A stretch of 64,000 nt of DNA from an uncultured Porphyromonadaceae bacterium (GCA_905198125.1 CAJKBH010000016.1:5385-69384), one strand, 5' to 3'; positions 34,027 to 42,903 are shown, counted from the first letter of the stretch. Program-made: numbers and translations. Notes: generated by a model not told the origin, from the sequence alone.

Positions 34027-35472
34027 ATGGCCGGAAAAAAGGTGTTTTTGACGGGAGCAACGGGCACGATGGGCTTCCAGGGAGTGTTGGAGATGCTGAA
34101 GCATCCTGACGAGATAGAACTGAGCGTGCTGGTACGCCCGGCGAGCAAACGCCATTCCGACGCACACCGTCAGATAGCGAAGTTTGCCGAGGAAGGCAGG
34201 CTGACCGTAATCAGCGGCGACCTGACCGACACGGATGCCATAGAACGTGGCGTACGCGATGCCGACTACGTGTTGCATGTGGGCGGCATGGTGTCGCCCT
34301 ACGCCGACCATCATCCCGAGGAAACGATGCGCGTCAACGTGGGTGGCGCCCGCGCCATAGCGCAGGCCGTCAGGAAGCGTCCCGACGGCGGCAAGGGCGT
34401 CAAGGTGGTGTACATCGGCAGCGTGGCGCAGTTGGGCCACCGTCACTGGCCCAACGTGTGGGGCCGCAGCGGCGACCCGGTATGGACCTCGCATTACGAT
34501 GTGTACGCGCAGTCCAAGGTCGAGGCCGAGCGCGAGATAACCGAGGCCGGACTCCCCTGCTGGGTGTCGATACGCCAGACAGGCATACTCGCACCCGACA
34601 TCCTGATGAAAGGCTCCGACCCCATCACGTTCCACGTACCGCTGCAGGGCGTGCTGGAATGGACCAACGACGAGGACTCCGGCCGGCTCCTGGCCAACTT
34701 AGTGCTCGCCGACCTCCCCGACCGCTTCTGGAAACGATTCTACAACATAGGCAACGGACAGAACTCGCGTCTCACCAACTTTGAGTTCGAGGAGCTGATA
34801 CTGCGTCACACCGGCTGCCCGGGCACAAAGAAGATATTCGAACCAAACTGGTTCGCCACGCGCAATTTCCACGGCCTATGGTACGAGGACTCCGACCTGC
34901 TTGACGACTATCTGCATTACCGCAGCGGCATGAGCGTGGACGGCTATCTGGCGCGCCTCCGCAAACGCTTGCCCTGGTATTTCCGCCTCACACCTTACAT
35001 ACCGGCGTTCGTGTACAAGGCCCTTATGAAGTTCGTGGCCTCAGGCCGTCCCAACGGCACGCTGTCGTGGGTCAAGGACCGCAACGAGGAGAAGCTGAAG
35101 GTCTACTTCGGCGGTTACGATGAATGGCGGAAGATACCCGGCTGGGACAAGGTAAAGGTGGAATTCAGCGACGAGGAGCGCAAGCCTGTCCGTCTTGACC
35201 ACGGTTACGACGAAAGCAAACCGGAATCGGAGCTGGATATCGACGACATGCGTCAGGCTGCGGAGTATCGCGGCGGCAGATGCCTGTCGGAGACCATGAC
35301 GCCCGGCGACCTCGACACCCCGTTGGAATGGGAATGCCACGCCGGCCACCGCTTCACCATGACGCCCCGCCTGGTGCTGCTCGGCGGCCACTGGTGTCCC
35401 GAATGCTTCTGCCTCAACGCCGACTACGAGGAAATAGCCCGCCACAACCCCTTCTTCGCCCAGGTGCTGTAA
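34027..35472 (+). CDS. Extended SDR (NAD-dependent epimerase/dehydratase) with C-terminal zinc-ribbon-like tail
   Basis: 481 residues. A Rossmann motif 'FLTGATGTMGFQG' near 7-19, the catalytic YxxxK in 'YDVYAQSKVEAE', and a substrate domain to about 330 mark it as an extended short-chain dehydrogenase. A further 150 residues are unusual for SDRs; near the end 'WECHAGHRF' and 'GGHWCPECF' place Cys/His and Cys-x2-Cys as in a small zinc-binding module. It is the last of the ychF-GNAT-ATP-grasp-SDR run. Reaction unknown. A hairpin after the stop may terminate the operon. Confidence 0.82.
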   Translation: MAGKKVFLTGATGTMGFQGVLEMLKHPDEIELSVLVRPASKRHSDAHRQIAKFAEEGRLTVISGDLTDTDAIERGVRDADYVLHVGGMVSPYADHHPEETMRVNVGGARAIAQAVRKRPDGGKGVKVVYIGSVAQLGHRHWPNVWGRSGDPVWTSHYDVYAQSKVEAEREITEAGLPCWVSIRQTGILAPDILMKGSDPITFHVPLQGVLEWTNDEDSGRLLANLVLADLPDRFWKRFYNIGNGQNSRLTNFEFEELILRHTGCPGTKKIFEPNWFATRNFHGLWYEDSDLLDDYLHYRSGMSVDGYLARLRKRLPWYFRLTPYIPAFVYKALMKFVASGRPNGTLSWVKDRNEEKLKVYFGGYDEWRKIPGWDKVKVEFSDEERKPVRLDHGYDESKPESELDIDDMRQAAEYRGGRCLSETMTPGDLDTPLEWECHAGHRFTMTPRLVLLGGHWCPECFCLNADYEEIARHNPFFAQVL

Positions 35473-35506
35473 CCCACTTATCAGAACACATATCTATGTC
35501 ATAATC

Positions 35507-35533
35507 AGGCCCTGTGAAATTTTCACGGGGCCT
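35507..35533 (+). terminator. Hairpin after the SDR gene
   Basis: AGGCCCTGTGAAA (35507-35519) pairs with TTTCACGGGGCCT (35521-35533), one G-T pair, giving a GC-rich stem with a small A/T loop. A weak T-rich run follows. Likely ends the ychF operon. Confidence 0.6.
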
Positions 35534-35537
35534 TATA

Positions 35538-35568
35538 TTGCATAGTCGCGAATTTTGATGTAATTTTG
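35538..35568 (+). promoter_or_regulatory. Promoter of the PurF-like gene
   Basis: TTG at 35538-35540, 20 nt, then TAATTTTG at 35561-35568. The leader to the ATG at 35722 is about 145 nt and contains a short direct repeat (TTTATAGAG/TTTAAAGAG, about 35590-35620); no riboswitch fold that I know is visible. Confidence 0.7.
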
Positions 35569-35721
35569 CCGGAGATTAAGGCAAATGATAGTTTATAGAG
35601 TTTATAGAGTTTAAAGAGTTAAGATAATAGTGTAGACTCTCGTAGTTTTGGCATTCTCTTGACTTTATTCACTTTTTAAACTTTTTAAACTATAACTTGA
35701 ATTAAGGTAGACAACAACAAT

Positions 35722-37170
35722 ATGGGTGGATTTTTCGGAACAGCGTCTCAAGGGCCCTGCGCTACTGATGTCTTTTACGGCACAGACTATCATTCACACC
35801 TCGGCACCAAGCGTGCCGGTATGGTGACCTTCGATCCGGAACATGGCTTCAAACGCGCCATTCACAGCATCGAACGTAATTATTTCCGTTCAAAATTCGA
35901 GGACGAACTCGATTCGTTCTTAGGCAACACCGGATTGGGCGTGATCAGCGACACCGACCCGCAGCCCATCATCGTCAACTCCCACCTGGGACGGTATGCG
36001 GTGGTGACCGTGGCCAAAATCAACAACATCCGCGAAATAGCCGACAAGCTCCTGGAAAAAGGAATGCACTTCAGCGAGCTCAGCGCCAACAATATCAACC
36101 AGACCGAGTTAGTTGCGCTGCTGATCAACATGGGCAAGGATTTCACGGAGGGCATCAACTTAGTGTACAAGAACATCCAGGGCTCGTGCTCGATGCTGAT
36201 ACTGACCGAGAACGGCATCATCGCCGCACGCGATTACCTGGGCCGCACTCCCATAGTGTTAGGACATAAGGAGGGAGCGTATGCTGCTGCGAGCGAAAGT
36301 ACGGCGTTCCCCAACCTCGGCTACGAGCGTCTGCGCGACGTAGGCCCCGGCGAGATAGTGCGTTTCACGGCCGACAGCCTCGAAGTGCTGCAGGCGCCGG
36401 CACGCCGCGAGCAGATATGCTCGTTCCTATGGGTTTACTACGGCTTCCCGACCAGCGACTACGATGGCATCAACGCCGAAGACATGCGCGAGAACTGCGG
36501 CTATGCCATGGGCCGGGAGGACGAAACCGAGGCCGACTGCGTATGCGGTATCCCCGACTCGGGCGTTGGCCACGCCTTGGGCTATGCGGCCGGACACGGC
36601 ATCCCCTACAAGCGTGCCGTACTGAAGTTCACGCCCACATGGCCCCGCAGCTTCACGCCCAGCAACCAGTCGCGCCGCGACCTGGTGGCAAAGATGAAGC
36701 TGATTCCCAACCGCGCCATCCTCAAGGACCGCCGCGTGGTGTTCTGCGACGACTCGATAGTACGCGGCACCCAGTTGCGCGACAACGTACACACGTTCTA
36801 CGAATGCGGTGCCAAAGAGGTACATGCGCGTATCTCATGCCCGCCGCTGGTGTACAGCTGCCCGTTCATCGGCTTCACCAGCTCCAAGAGCGATCTGGAA
36901 CTGATTACGCGCCGCATCATACAGAAATTCGAAGGTGATCCCGACGCACACCTTGAGGATTACGCCACCACCGGCTCATGCCGCTACTGCAAGATGATGA
37001 AGGAGATAGCCGACCAGCTAGGCCTCACCACGCTGCAGTTCAGCAAGCTCGAGACCCTGGTGGAAAGCATCGGCCTTCCCAAGGAACGCCTCTGCACCCA
37101 CTGTTTCGACGGCACCGGCCTCGACCCCGCGCAGGCCTACGCCGAGGACCACAACGGCGATGCGGATTAA
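35722..37170 (+). CDS. PurF-like glutamine phosphoribosyltransferase paralogue lacking the N-terminal catalytic Cys
   Basis: 482 residues with the overall plan of amidophosphoribosyltransferase: an Ntn glutaminase-like domain (1-240) and a phosphoribosyltransferase domain (about 260-460). The PRPP loop 'VVFCDDSIVRGTQL' at about 338-351 is complete. The N-terminus is 'MGGFFGTASQ', whereas active PurF begins MCGIxG with the nucleophilic Cys; here that position is Gly. Glutaminase activity should therefore be lost unless Cys13 substitutes. Cys-rich segments 'GSCRYCKMM' and 'ERLCTHCFDGTG' near the C-terminus resemble cluster-ligand positions of some PurF proteins. From memory such Cys-less paralogues recur in Bacteroidales. 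Function could be ammonia-dependent or regulatory. Confidence 0.8.
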   Translation: MGGFFGTASQGPCATDVFYGTDYHSHLGTKRAGMVTFDPEHGFKRAIHSIERNYFRSKFEDELDSFLGNTGLGVISDTDPQPIIVNSHLGRYAVVTVAKINNIREIADKLLEKGMHFSELSANNINQTELVALLINMGKDFTEGINLVYKNIQGSCSMLILTENGIIAARDYLGRTPIVLGHKEGAYAAASESTAFPNLGYERLRDVGPGEIVRFTADSLEVLQAPARREQICSFLWVYYGFPTSDYDGINAEDMRENCGYAMGREDETEADCVCGIPDSGVGHALGYAAGHGIPYKRAVLKFTPTWPRSFTPSNQSRRDLVAKMKLIPNRAILKDRRVVFCDDSIVRGTQLRDNVHTFYECGAKEVHARISCPPLVYSCPFIGFTSSKSDLELITRRIIQKFEGDPDAHLEDYATTGSCRYCKMMKEIADQLGLTTLQFSKLETLVESIGLPKERLCTHCFDGTGLDPAQAYAEDHNGDAD

Positions 37171-37280
37171 ACCTGATTAATCGGGATTTATCAGGATTAA
37201 TCAGGATTAATCGAGTTAAATCAGGATTAATCGAGTTAAATCGGGATTAATCGAGTTAAATCGGGATTAATCGAGATAAA
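37161..37280 (+). repeat. Array of about twelve 10-bp repeats at the end of the PurF-like gene
   Basis: Consecutive 10-mers of the form tcRgGATTAA alternating with tcgagTTAAA, in perfect 10-nt register from about 37161 (last codons of the PurF-like gene) to 37280. At least ten units from 37181 on match the pattern closely. A terminator follows at once. No open frame or CRISPR structure. Confidence 0.9.
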
Positions 37281-37288
37281 AATTAAAA

Positions 37289-37335
37289 TTCAAAGGGTGT
37301 GCGGGACGAATCCTGCACACCCTTGAAAATTTTGT
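37289..37335 (+). terminator. Terminator after the PurF-like gene and repeat array
   Basis: TTCAAAGGGTGTGCGGGA (37289-37306) pairs with TCCTGCACACCCTTGAA (37311-37327) with one bulged A and one G-T pair; a TTTT run lies at 37330-37333. The stem with A-rich 5' flank works in both directions and could also serve the small minus-strand ORF at 37396. Confidence 0.75.
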
Positions 37336-37395
37336 CTAATTTTTGGGTTTGATCCCCCGGCTGTCAGTGAGCCGGACGGAACCGGTCGGTCAGGC

Positions 37396-37488
37396 TTAGA
37401 AGCGGAAGCCGCGGCACTTGTCGATATCGCCGTAGGCTTCGGCACAACATTCGAAATAAGCCTTGATCAGATGTTTCAAACTTTTCAT
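37396..37488 (-). CDS. Small ORF, 30 residues, unknown
   Basis: ATG at 37488 to TAA at 37396. The peptide begins MKSLKHLIKAYFECC, continues with an acidic centre containing DIDKC, and ends in RGFRF; it has three cysteines and an amphipathic N-terminal helix. AGGAGA lies 7 nt before the ATG, a strong ribosome binding site for this phylum, where most genes here lack one. A TATTTTTG element lies about 150 bp upstream and a terminator-like stem follows 60 bp after the stop. No similarity recognised; it may be a regulatory or membrane-active small protein. It is below usual gene-calling length. Confidence 0.55.
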   Translation of the reverse strand: MKSLKHLIKAYFECCAEAYGDIDKCRGFRF

Positions 37489-37591
37489 AATCTGTCTCCT
37501 TTCCTAATCAGGTCCTCCCTTGTTCATCGCCTCAGGTGCCGGCACCTTCATGGGCCGATTCCCGCAGTCGGACGTTATTATTACAGGTTAA

Positions 37592-37646
37592 GTAGTTTAA
37601 ACTACATCTATAAAACGCTGCCGATTATAAAAAGTTGCCAAAAATA
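37592..37646 (-). promoter_or_regulatory. Possible promoter and palindrome upstream of the small ORF
   Basis: Minus-strand TATTTTTG at 37646-37639 fits the -7 consensus, but no clear -33 TTTG is present. Just downstream (37592-37605) is the perfect 14-bp palindrome GTAGTTTAAACTAC, positioned like an operator in the early transcript region. Confidence 0.4.
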
Positions 37647-37661
37647 TGTTTTATAACATTG

Positions 37662-39194
37662 TTATTTAACATTTCTATGGGTCAGTCGGCGCAACATCGG
37701 ACTGATTTTCGGCACATCCTCGAACGTACAGACGATGCCGAGATAGACTATAAGCATCAGAATACGAGTCATATATACCAGCCACATGGCGAACACCTGC
37801 TCCAAATAAGCCCCGGCTATGTAAAGAACGGCCGCCAACAGCGTGTACAGGGCCAGTCTGCCCATCTGATAAGGTATGGGATAATATTTCCGGCCTACGA
37901 AGTAGCTTATCAACATGACGGTGAAATAGGATATCAGTGCCGCGAACGCGGAGCCGATGTATCCGTTCGGTATGCCGATGGCCGGCACGAGCCACAGGTT
38001 CAGTCCCAACATCAGCACGAAACATATCAGCGACATATACATGCCCCACTCGGTGCGGTCGGTCACCTTATACCACACCGACAGGTTGAAGAACACGCCG
38101 AAGCAGAGTTCGGCAATCATCATCACGGGCACCACCTCCAGGCCGGGCCAGTAGGCCGGAGCCACGAAATGCTTGATGACAGGGAGGAAATACATCACGC
38201 CCAGGAAGATAAACAGTCCGAATATGACGAAAAACTTCATCGCGTCGGCATACGACTGCAGCTTCGACTCGCCGTCGTTCCTGGCCTGGGCGAAGATAAA
38301 CGGCTCGTAGGCATATCGGAACGCCTGTGTGAACATCACCATCACGATGGCTATCTTGATGTTGGCGCCGTAGATGCCCACCATGGACTGCGCGGCCGCC
38401 TCGTTGCCACGGAACAGGTAGGGTATGATGAGCTGTCCCATGTTCTGGCTCAGGATTCCGGCGATGCCTAAAATAAGGAGCGGCCAGGAGTAATGAAGCA
38501 TCTTCTTCAGCAACGCGCCGTCGAAGCGGAACTTATGCCGCGTTATCTCGGGCGTCAGCATCAGCAACACGGTAAGCGTGGCTATCATGTTGGCCAGGAA
38601 AATCCAGCCTATTCCGAATGCCTCGCCGCCAAGGGGGGCGTAGAACCAGTTGACCAGCCACCCCGCGCCGCTGTCGGCAAGAGCGGGACATCCCTTGAGG
38701 AACAACAGGTTGAGCGCGATGGTCAGCCCCACGTTCAGCAGCTTTATGCCCGCGAACCGATAGGCTTTCTTCTTATATCTAAGGTATGCGAACGGAATGT
38801 TGGTGAACGCGTCTATCGCGACTATCACGCCCATCATCCACACGAACAGCGTCTTGCCGGGCAAGAGCATGGCCCGCGACACCGGCTGCCCGAACAATGT
38901 GATGAGCACGATGAACAGCAGCGACGTGGTGCCTACGGATATCAGCGACGTGGTGTAGACCTTCTCCGGATCCTTCGCGCCGTTGGCAAAACGGAAGAAG
39001 CCGGTCTCCATACCGTAGTTCAGTATCACCAGCGCCACGGCGGTGAATGAATAGAGATAGCTTACCACACCGTATTCCTCGGTGGGGAAGATATAGACGT
39101 AGAGCGGGACGAGACACCAGTTCAGGAACCGTCCTATGATGCTTGACAGGCCGTAAACGGCCGTCTCTTTAGCCAGGGATTTTATACCAGCCAT
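37662..39194 (-). CDS. Polysaccharide/lipid-linked oligosaccharide flippase (Wzx-like, MOP superfamily)
   Basis: 510 residues with about fourteen hydrophobic helices. It begins 'SLAKETAVYGLSSIIGRFLNW' followed by 'PLYVYIFPTEEYGVVSYLYSF', the standard start of Wzx/oligosaccharide flippase proteins in the MOP superfamily. These move undecaprenyl-linked O-units across the inner membrane; lipid II flipping is a less likely alternative. No glycosyltransferase cluster is adjacent; the gene lies 30 bp after ruvB on the same strand, so its transcription may depend on ruvB's promoter. Confidence 0.88.
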   Translation of the reverse strand: MAGIKSLAKETAVYGLSSIIGRFLNWCLVPLYVYIFPTEEYGVVSYLYSFTAVALVILNYGMETGFFRFANGAKDPEKVYTTSLISVGTTSLLFIVLITLFGQPVSRAMLLPGKTLFVWMMGVIVAIDAFTNIPFAYLRYKKKAYRFAGIKLLNVGLTIALNLLFLKGCPALADSGAGWLVNWFYAPLGGEAFGIGWIFLANMIATLTVLLMLTPEITRHKFRFDGALLKKMLHYSWPLLILGIAGILSQNMGQLIIPYLFRGNEAAAQSMVGIYGANIKIAIVMVMFTQAFRYAYEPFIFAQARNDGESKLQSYADAMKFFVIFGLFIFLGVMYFLPVIKHFVAPAYWPGLEVVPVMMIAELCFGVFFNLSVWYKVTDRTEWGMYMSLICFVLMLGLNLWLVPAIGIPNGYIGSAFAALISYFTVMLISYFVGRKYYPIPYQMGRLALYTLLAAVLYIAGAYLEQVFAMWLVYMTRILMLIVYLGIVCTFEDVPKISPMLRRLTHRNVK

Positions 39195-39224
39195 TATTCA
39201 GGTAATAAGTAGAGTGATGAGGTG

Positions 39225-40271
39225 TCAGTCGAAAAGGGAGGCCGCGCCCGGTTGGTTTGACACGCCGGGGCGGGTGCGGTTCAGATGGGTGTAAGCCAAG
39301 TCGGTAACCTCGCGGCCGCGCAGGGTGCGCTGCATGAAGCCCTCTTTGATAAGGAACGGCTCGTACACCTCCTCGATGGTGCCGGGGTCTTCGCCGATGG
39401 CCGTGGCTATGGTGTTCAGTCCCACGGGACCTCCCTTGAACTTGTCGATTACCGTAGCTAAGATCTTGTTGTCAATCTCGTCCAGGCCGTAACGGTCGAT
39501 GTGCAGGGCTTCGAGGGCATGGCGCGTGATGGGGAGGTCGATGACGCCCGAGCCCTTCACCATGGCGAAGTCGCGCACACGGCGCAACAGCGAGTTGGCG
39601 ATACGCGGCGTGCCACGACTGCGCAACGCTATCTCGGTGGCCGCCTCCGAATCGATGTCTATCTTCAACAGGCGCGCCGAACGCTTCACGATGCTCTGCA
39701 GCATCTCGTGGCCGTAATACTCTAAGTGACAGTTTATGCCGAAACGCGCGCGCAACGGCGCCGTCAGGTTGCCGCTGCGGGTAGTGGCTCCTATCAGCGT
39801 AAACGGTGAGATCTGCAGCTGTACGCTCTTGGCGCCCGGACCCTTGTCAAGCAGGATGTCTATGCGAAAATCCTCCATAGCCGAGTAGAGGTATTCCTCC
39901 ACCACGGGGTGCAGACGGTGGATCTCGTCTATGAAAAGTACGTCGTGTGGTTCCAGCGACATCAGGATTCCCGCCAAGTCGCCCGGCTTGTCCAGAATGG
40001 GACCGGATGTGGTTTTGAATCCCACGTGCAGTTCGTTTGCTATGATGTTGGAAAGTGTGGTCTTGCCGAGTCCCGGAGGGCCGTGCAGCAGGGTGTGGTC
40101 GAGGCTGTCGCCGCGCATCCGCGCCGCCTGCACGAACACGCGCAGGTTCTCCACGATGTCGGGCTGTCCGCGGAAATCATCGAAACGGAGCGGCCGCAAC
40201 GCCCGCTCTATGTCCTTTTCCACGCCCTGAGGCTCCATACTCTCCTCGCGTATGTCGAAATCTTCTTCCAT
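39225..40271 (-). CDS. ruvB: Holliday junction branch migration helicase RuvB
   Basis: 348 residues. Together with RuvA it drives branch migration during recombination. Walker A 'HGPPGLGKTT' at 63-72, Walker B 'VLFIDEIHRL', sensor 1 'LIGATTRSGNLTAPLRARFG' and the arginine-finger region 'RSRGTPRIANSLLRRVRDFA' are all present, followed by the C-terminal winged-helix ('RTLRGREVTDLAYTH'). The N-terminal extension of about 20 residues before 'LRPLRFDDFRGQ' is typical in Bacteroidales. The promoter abuts the ATG, so the message is predicted leaderless. Confidence 0.97.
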   Translation of the reverse strand: MEEDFDIREESMEPQGVEKDIERALRPLRFDDFRGQPDIVENLRVFVQAARMRGDSLDHTLLHGPPGLGKTTLSNIIANELHVGFKTTSGPILDKPGDLAGILMSLEPHDVLFIDEIHRLHPVVEEYLYSAMEDFRIDILLDKGPGAKSVQLQISPFTLIGATTRSGNLTAPLRARFGINCHLEYYGHEMLQSIVKRSARLLKIDIDSEAATEIALRSRGTPRIANSLLRRVRDFAMVKGSGVIDLPITRHALEALHIDRYGLDEIDNKILATVIDKFKGGPVGLNTIATAIGEDPGTIEEVYEPFLIKEGFMQRTLRGREVTDLAYTHLNRTRPGVSNQPGAASLFD

Positions 40272-40275
40272 ACCG

Positions 40276-40283
40276 CAAATTTA
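40276..40283 (-). promoter_or_regulatory. -7 element of the ruvB promoter, leaderless layout
   Basis: Minus strand TAAATTTG (40283-40276), then CGGT and the ATG at 40271. This is the same arrangement and almost the same bases as before the M28 gene (TAAATTTGCGGAATG). No clear -33 TTTG is seen. Confidence 0.6.
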
Positions 40284-40361
40284 GCTATTTTTTTTGGATG
40301 TAGCCTTATGTATGTTTCAGAAGTTATATAAACCGTTTTCCGAAGGGTGAAAAAATTGATA

Positions 40362-40393
40362 TTTGGGGAAATAACGGATTTTTTGTATTTTTG
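40362..40393 (+). promoter_or_regulatory. Promoter of pheT
   Basis: TTTG at 40362-40365, 20 nt, TATTTTTG at 40386-40393; the pheT ATG is at 40414. It is divergent from the ruvB promoter about 100 bp away. Confidence 0.75.
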
Positions 40394-40413
40394 CAGATTG
40401 AAAAAACTTGGAC

Positions 40414-42903
40414 ATGAACATATCATATAAATGGCTGGAACGGTACATAGCCGTAGACCGTGAGCCGCGCGAGCTGGCGGCGACATTGACATCGACAGGA
40501 CTGGAGTGCGACACAGTTGAGGAAGTGGAAAGCATCCGCGGCGGACTCCGCGGCATAGTCATAGGCAAAGTGCTTAGCTGCGAGGCACATCCGGATTCCG
40601 ACCATCTTCATGTCACCCGCGTGGACCTGGGAGGCCCGGAGCCCGTGACCATAGTGTGCGGCGCGCCGAACGTGGCGGCCGGCCAGACCGTGGTGGTGGC
40701 CACCGTGGGCGCCGTGCTGTATGACGGCGACAAGGAATTCAAGATCAAGAAATCGAAACTGCGCGGCGTGGAATCCAACGGAATGATCTGCGCCGAGGAC
40801 GAGATAGGGATAGGCACTGACCATGCCGGCATCATCGTGCTGCCCGACGGCATCAAGCCGGGCACGCCGGCGGCCGAATACTACGGTCTGTCGAGCGACT
40901 GGTGCCTGGAGGTGGAGCTTACGCCCAACCGCGTGGACGCCGCCAGCCATTACGGCGTGGCCCGCGACCTCAAGGCCAGGCAATGGTGCGAGATAGCCTG
41001 CGGACAGAAAGAGGCCGGATATCCCGAAATATCGCTGCCCGACGTCAGTGCCTTCCGCACCGACCGTCCCGACGGCGCCGTCAGGGTCAGCGTCGAGGAC
41101 CGTCAGGGGTGCCCCCGTTATTCCGGCGTCACCATCCGTGGCGTCAAGGTGGCCGAGTCGCCCCAGTGGCTGAAGGACCTGCTCAACGCCGTGGGCCAGC
41201 GTCCCATCAACAACATAGTGGACATCACCAACTTCGTGCTGTTGGGCATCGGCCAGCCGCTGCACTGCTTCGACCTCAGCAAAGTCAAGGGTGAGGAGAT
41301 TGTGGTGCGCACATGTCCCGCCGGAACCAAGTTCACCACCCTCGACGGCGTGGAGCGCACGCTGAACGAAGCCGACCTGATGATATGCGACGCCGAGAAG
41401 CCCATGTGCATCGCCGGCGTGTTCGGCGGTCTTGACAGCGGAGTGACGGAGACCACGACCGACGTGTTCATCGAGAGCGCCTGGTTCAACTCCACGCGTA
41501 TCCGCCGCACGGCGCGCCGCCACGGTCTTAGCACCGACGCATCGTTCCGCTACGAGCGCGGCACCGACCCGAATATCACCCTTTACGCCGCACGCCTGGC
41601 CGCAGTGCTGATCCAGCAAATGGCCGGCGGAGAAATCTGCGGCGACCTCACCGACATCTATCCCGAACCCGTCAGCCCCGTGCAGCTCGACTTCTCGCTG
41701 AAGTACTGCAACGGCCTGATAGGCTACGACATACCGCGCGACATCGTCATCACCATCCTGCGCGCACTGGAGTTCGGCGTCACGGAGACATCCGACGCCG
41801 ACGTGCTGCAGCTCACGGTGCCCACCTACCGCGTGGACGTGACCCGTCCCTGCGACGTGGTGGAGGAAGTGCTGCGCATCTACGGCTACAACAACATCGC
41901 CATCCCCGAGCGCACCACCGTGGCTCTGTCGCAGCCCGGCGACCCCGACCTGTCCAACTCGCTGCAGCAGACCGTCAGCAACCAGCTCAGCGCCCAGGGT
42001 TTCAACGAGATACTCAACAACTCGCTCACATCACTCTCCTACTACGAGACATTGGAGCAGATGAAGGCCGACCGTTGCGTCAAGGTGCTGAACCCGCTGA
42101 GCCGCGAACTCTCCGTGATGCGCCAGACACTGCTGTTCGGCGGCCTGGAGTCGATAGCGCACAATGTGAAGCGCCGCGCCTCGGGCCTCCGCTTCTACGA
42201 ATTCGGCAACGTCTACGCCAAGGATCCGGCCAAGGAATCGACTCCGGAGCGTCCGTTGGCGCCCTACACCGAGCGCATGGAACTCGCCCTGTGGATTACC
42301 GGCAACAAGGCCGACGCGACATGGAACGCACCGGCCATGGAGAACAGCGTGTACGAGATGCGCGGCGTGGTGGACGCATTGCTGCGCCGCCTGGGCATCG
42401 ACCCGCAGACACTCACCGCCGTGCAGGGCGAGGACGAGATATTCAGCGCCAAGATCAATCTGATGAGCCGTCAGGGCAACTGCGTGGCCGCACTGGGACT
42501 CGTGCGCCGCAAGCTGCTGCACGTGTTCGACATCGAGCAGCCCGTGGTGTACGCCTGCATGGACTGGAAGACGGTGTTCGGCATGGCGCGCAAGAACGTG
42601 GTGGAATTCGCCGAGCTGCCCAAGACACAGGGCGTGGACCGCGACCTGGCGCTGTTAGTGGACCGCGCCGTGAAGTTCGCCGACATCGAGGCCGCCGCAC
42701 GCAAGGCCGGCGGCAAGCTGCTTAAGAGCGTGCGCCTGTTCGACGTGTACGAAGGCGACAAGCTCCCCGCCGGCAAGAAATCGTACGCCGTGTCGATGGT
42801 GCTGCAGGATCCCGAAAAGACACTGAACGACAAGCAGATCGAAGCGATAATGAACAAGATCGTCGGCAGCCTGAAGCATACCGTAGGCGCCGAACTGAGA
42901 TAA
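40414..42903 (+). CDS. pheT: Phenylalanine--tRNA ligase beta subunit
   Basis: 829 residues from ATG 40414 ('MNISYKWLERYI'); a TTG six bases earlier is not needed. It pairs with PheS to charge tRNA-Phe. Domains in order: an EMAP/tRNA-binding fold (about 40-150, 'HPDSDHLHVTRVDLG'), B3/4 editing domain (about 210-390, 'NNIVDITNFVLLGIGQPLH'), B5 ('DFSLKYCNGLIGYDI'), the class II core-like domain, and C-terminal FDX-ACB (about 735-829, 'GGKLLKSVRLFDVYEGDKLP'). pheS is not adjacent, as usual in Bacteroidales. Confidence 0.97.
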   Translation: MNISYKWLERYIAVDREPRELAATLTSTGLECDTVEEVESIRGGLRGIVIGKVLSCEAHPDSDHLHVTRVDLGGPEPVTIVCGAPNVAAGQTVVVATVGAVLYDGDKEFKIKKSKLRGVESNGMICAEDEIGIGTDHAGIIVLPDGIKPGTPAAEYYGLSSDWCLEVELTPNRVDAASHYGVARDLKARQWCEIACGQKEAGYPEISLPDVSAFRTDRPDGAVRVSVEDRQGCPRYSGVTIRGVKVAESPQWLKDLLNAVGQRPINNIVDITNFVLLGIGQPLHCFDLSKVKGEEIVVRTCPAGTKFTTLDGVERTLNEADLMICDAEKPMCIAGVFGGLDSGVTETTTDVFIESAWFNSTRIRRTARRHGLSTDASFRYERGTDPNITLYAARLAAVLIQQMAGGEICGDLTDIYPEPVSPVQLDFSLKYCNGLIGYDIPRDIVITILRALEFGVTETSDADVLQLTVPTYRVDVTRPCDVVEEVLRIYGYNNIAIPERTTVALSQPGDPDLSNSLQQTVSNQLSAQGFNEILNNSLTSLSYYETLEQMKADRCVKVLNPLSRELSVMRQTLLFGGLESIAHNVKRRASGLRFYEFGNVYAKDPAKESTPERPLAPYTERMELALWITGNKADATWNAPAMENSVYEMRGVVDALLRRLGIDPQTLTAVQGEDEIFSAKINLMSRQGNCVAALGLVRRKLLHVFDIEQPVVYACMDWKTVFGMARKNVVEFAELPKTQGVDRDLALLVDRAVKFADIEAAARKAGGKLLKSVRLFDVYEGDKLPAGKKSYAVSMVLQDPEKTLNDKQIEAIMNKIVGSLKHTVGAELR

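Noticed and set aside
37161..37280. CRISPR array
   Set aside because: The units are 10 bp and directly adjacent with no spacers, and no cas gene is present.
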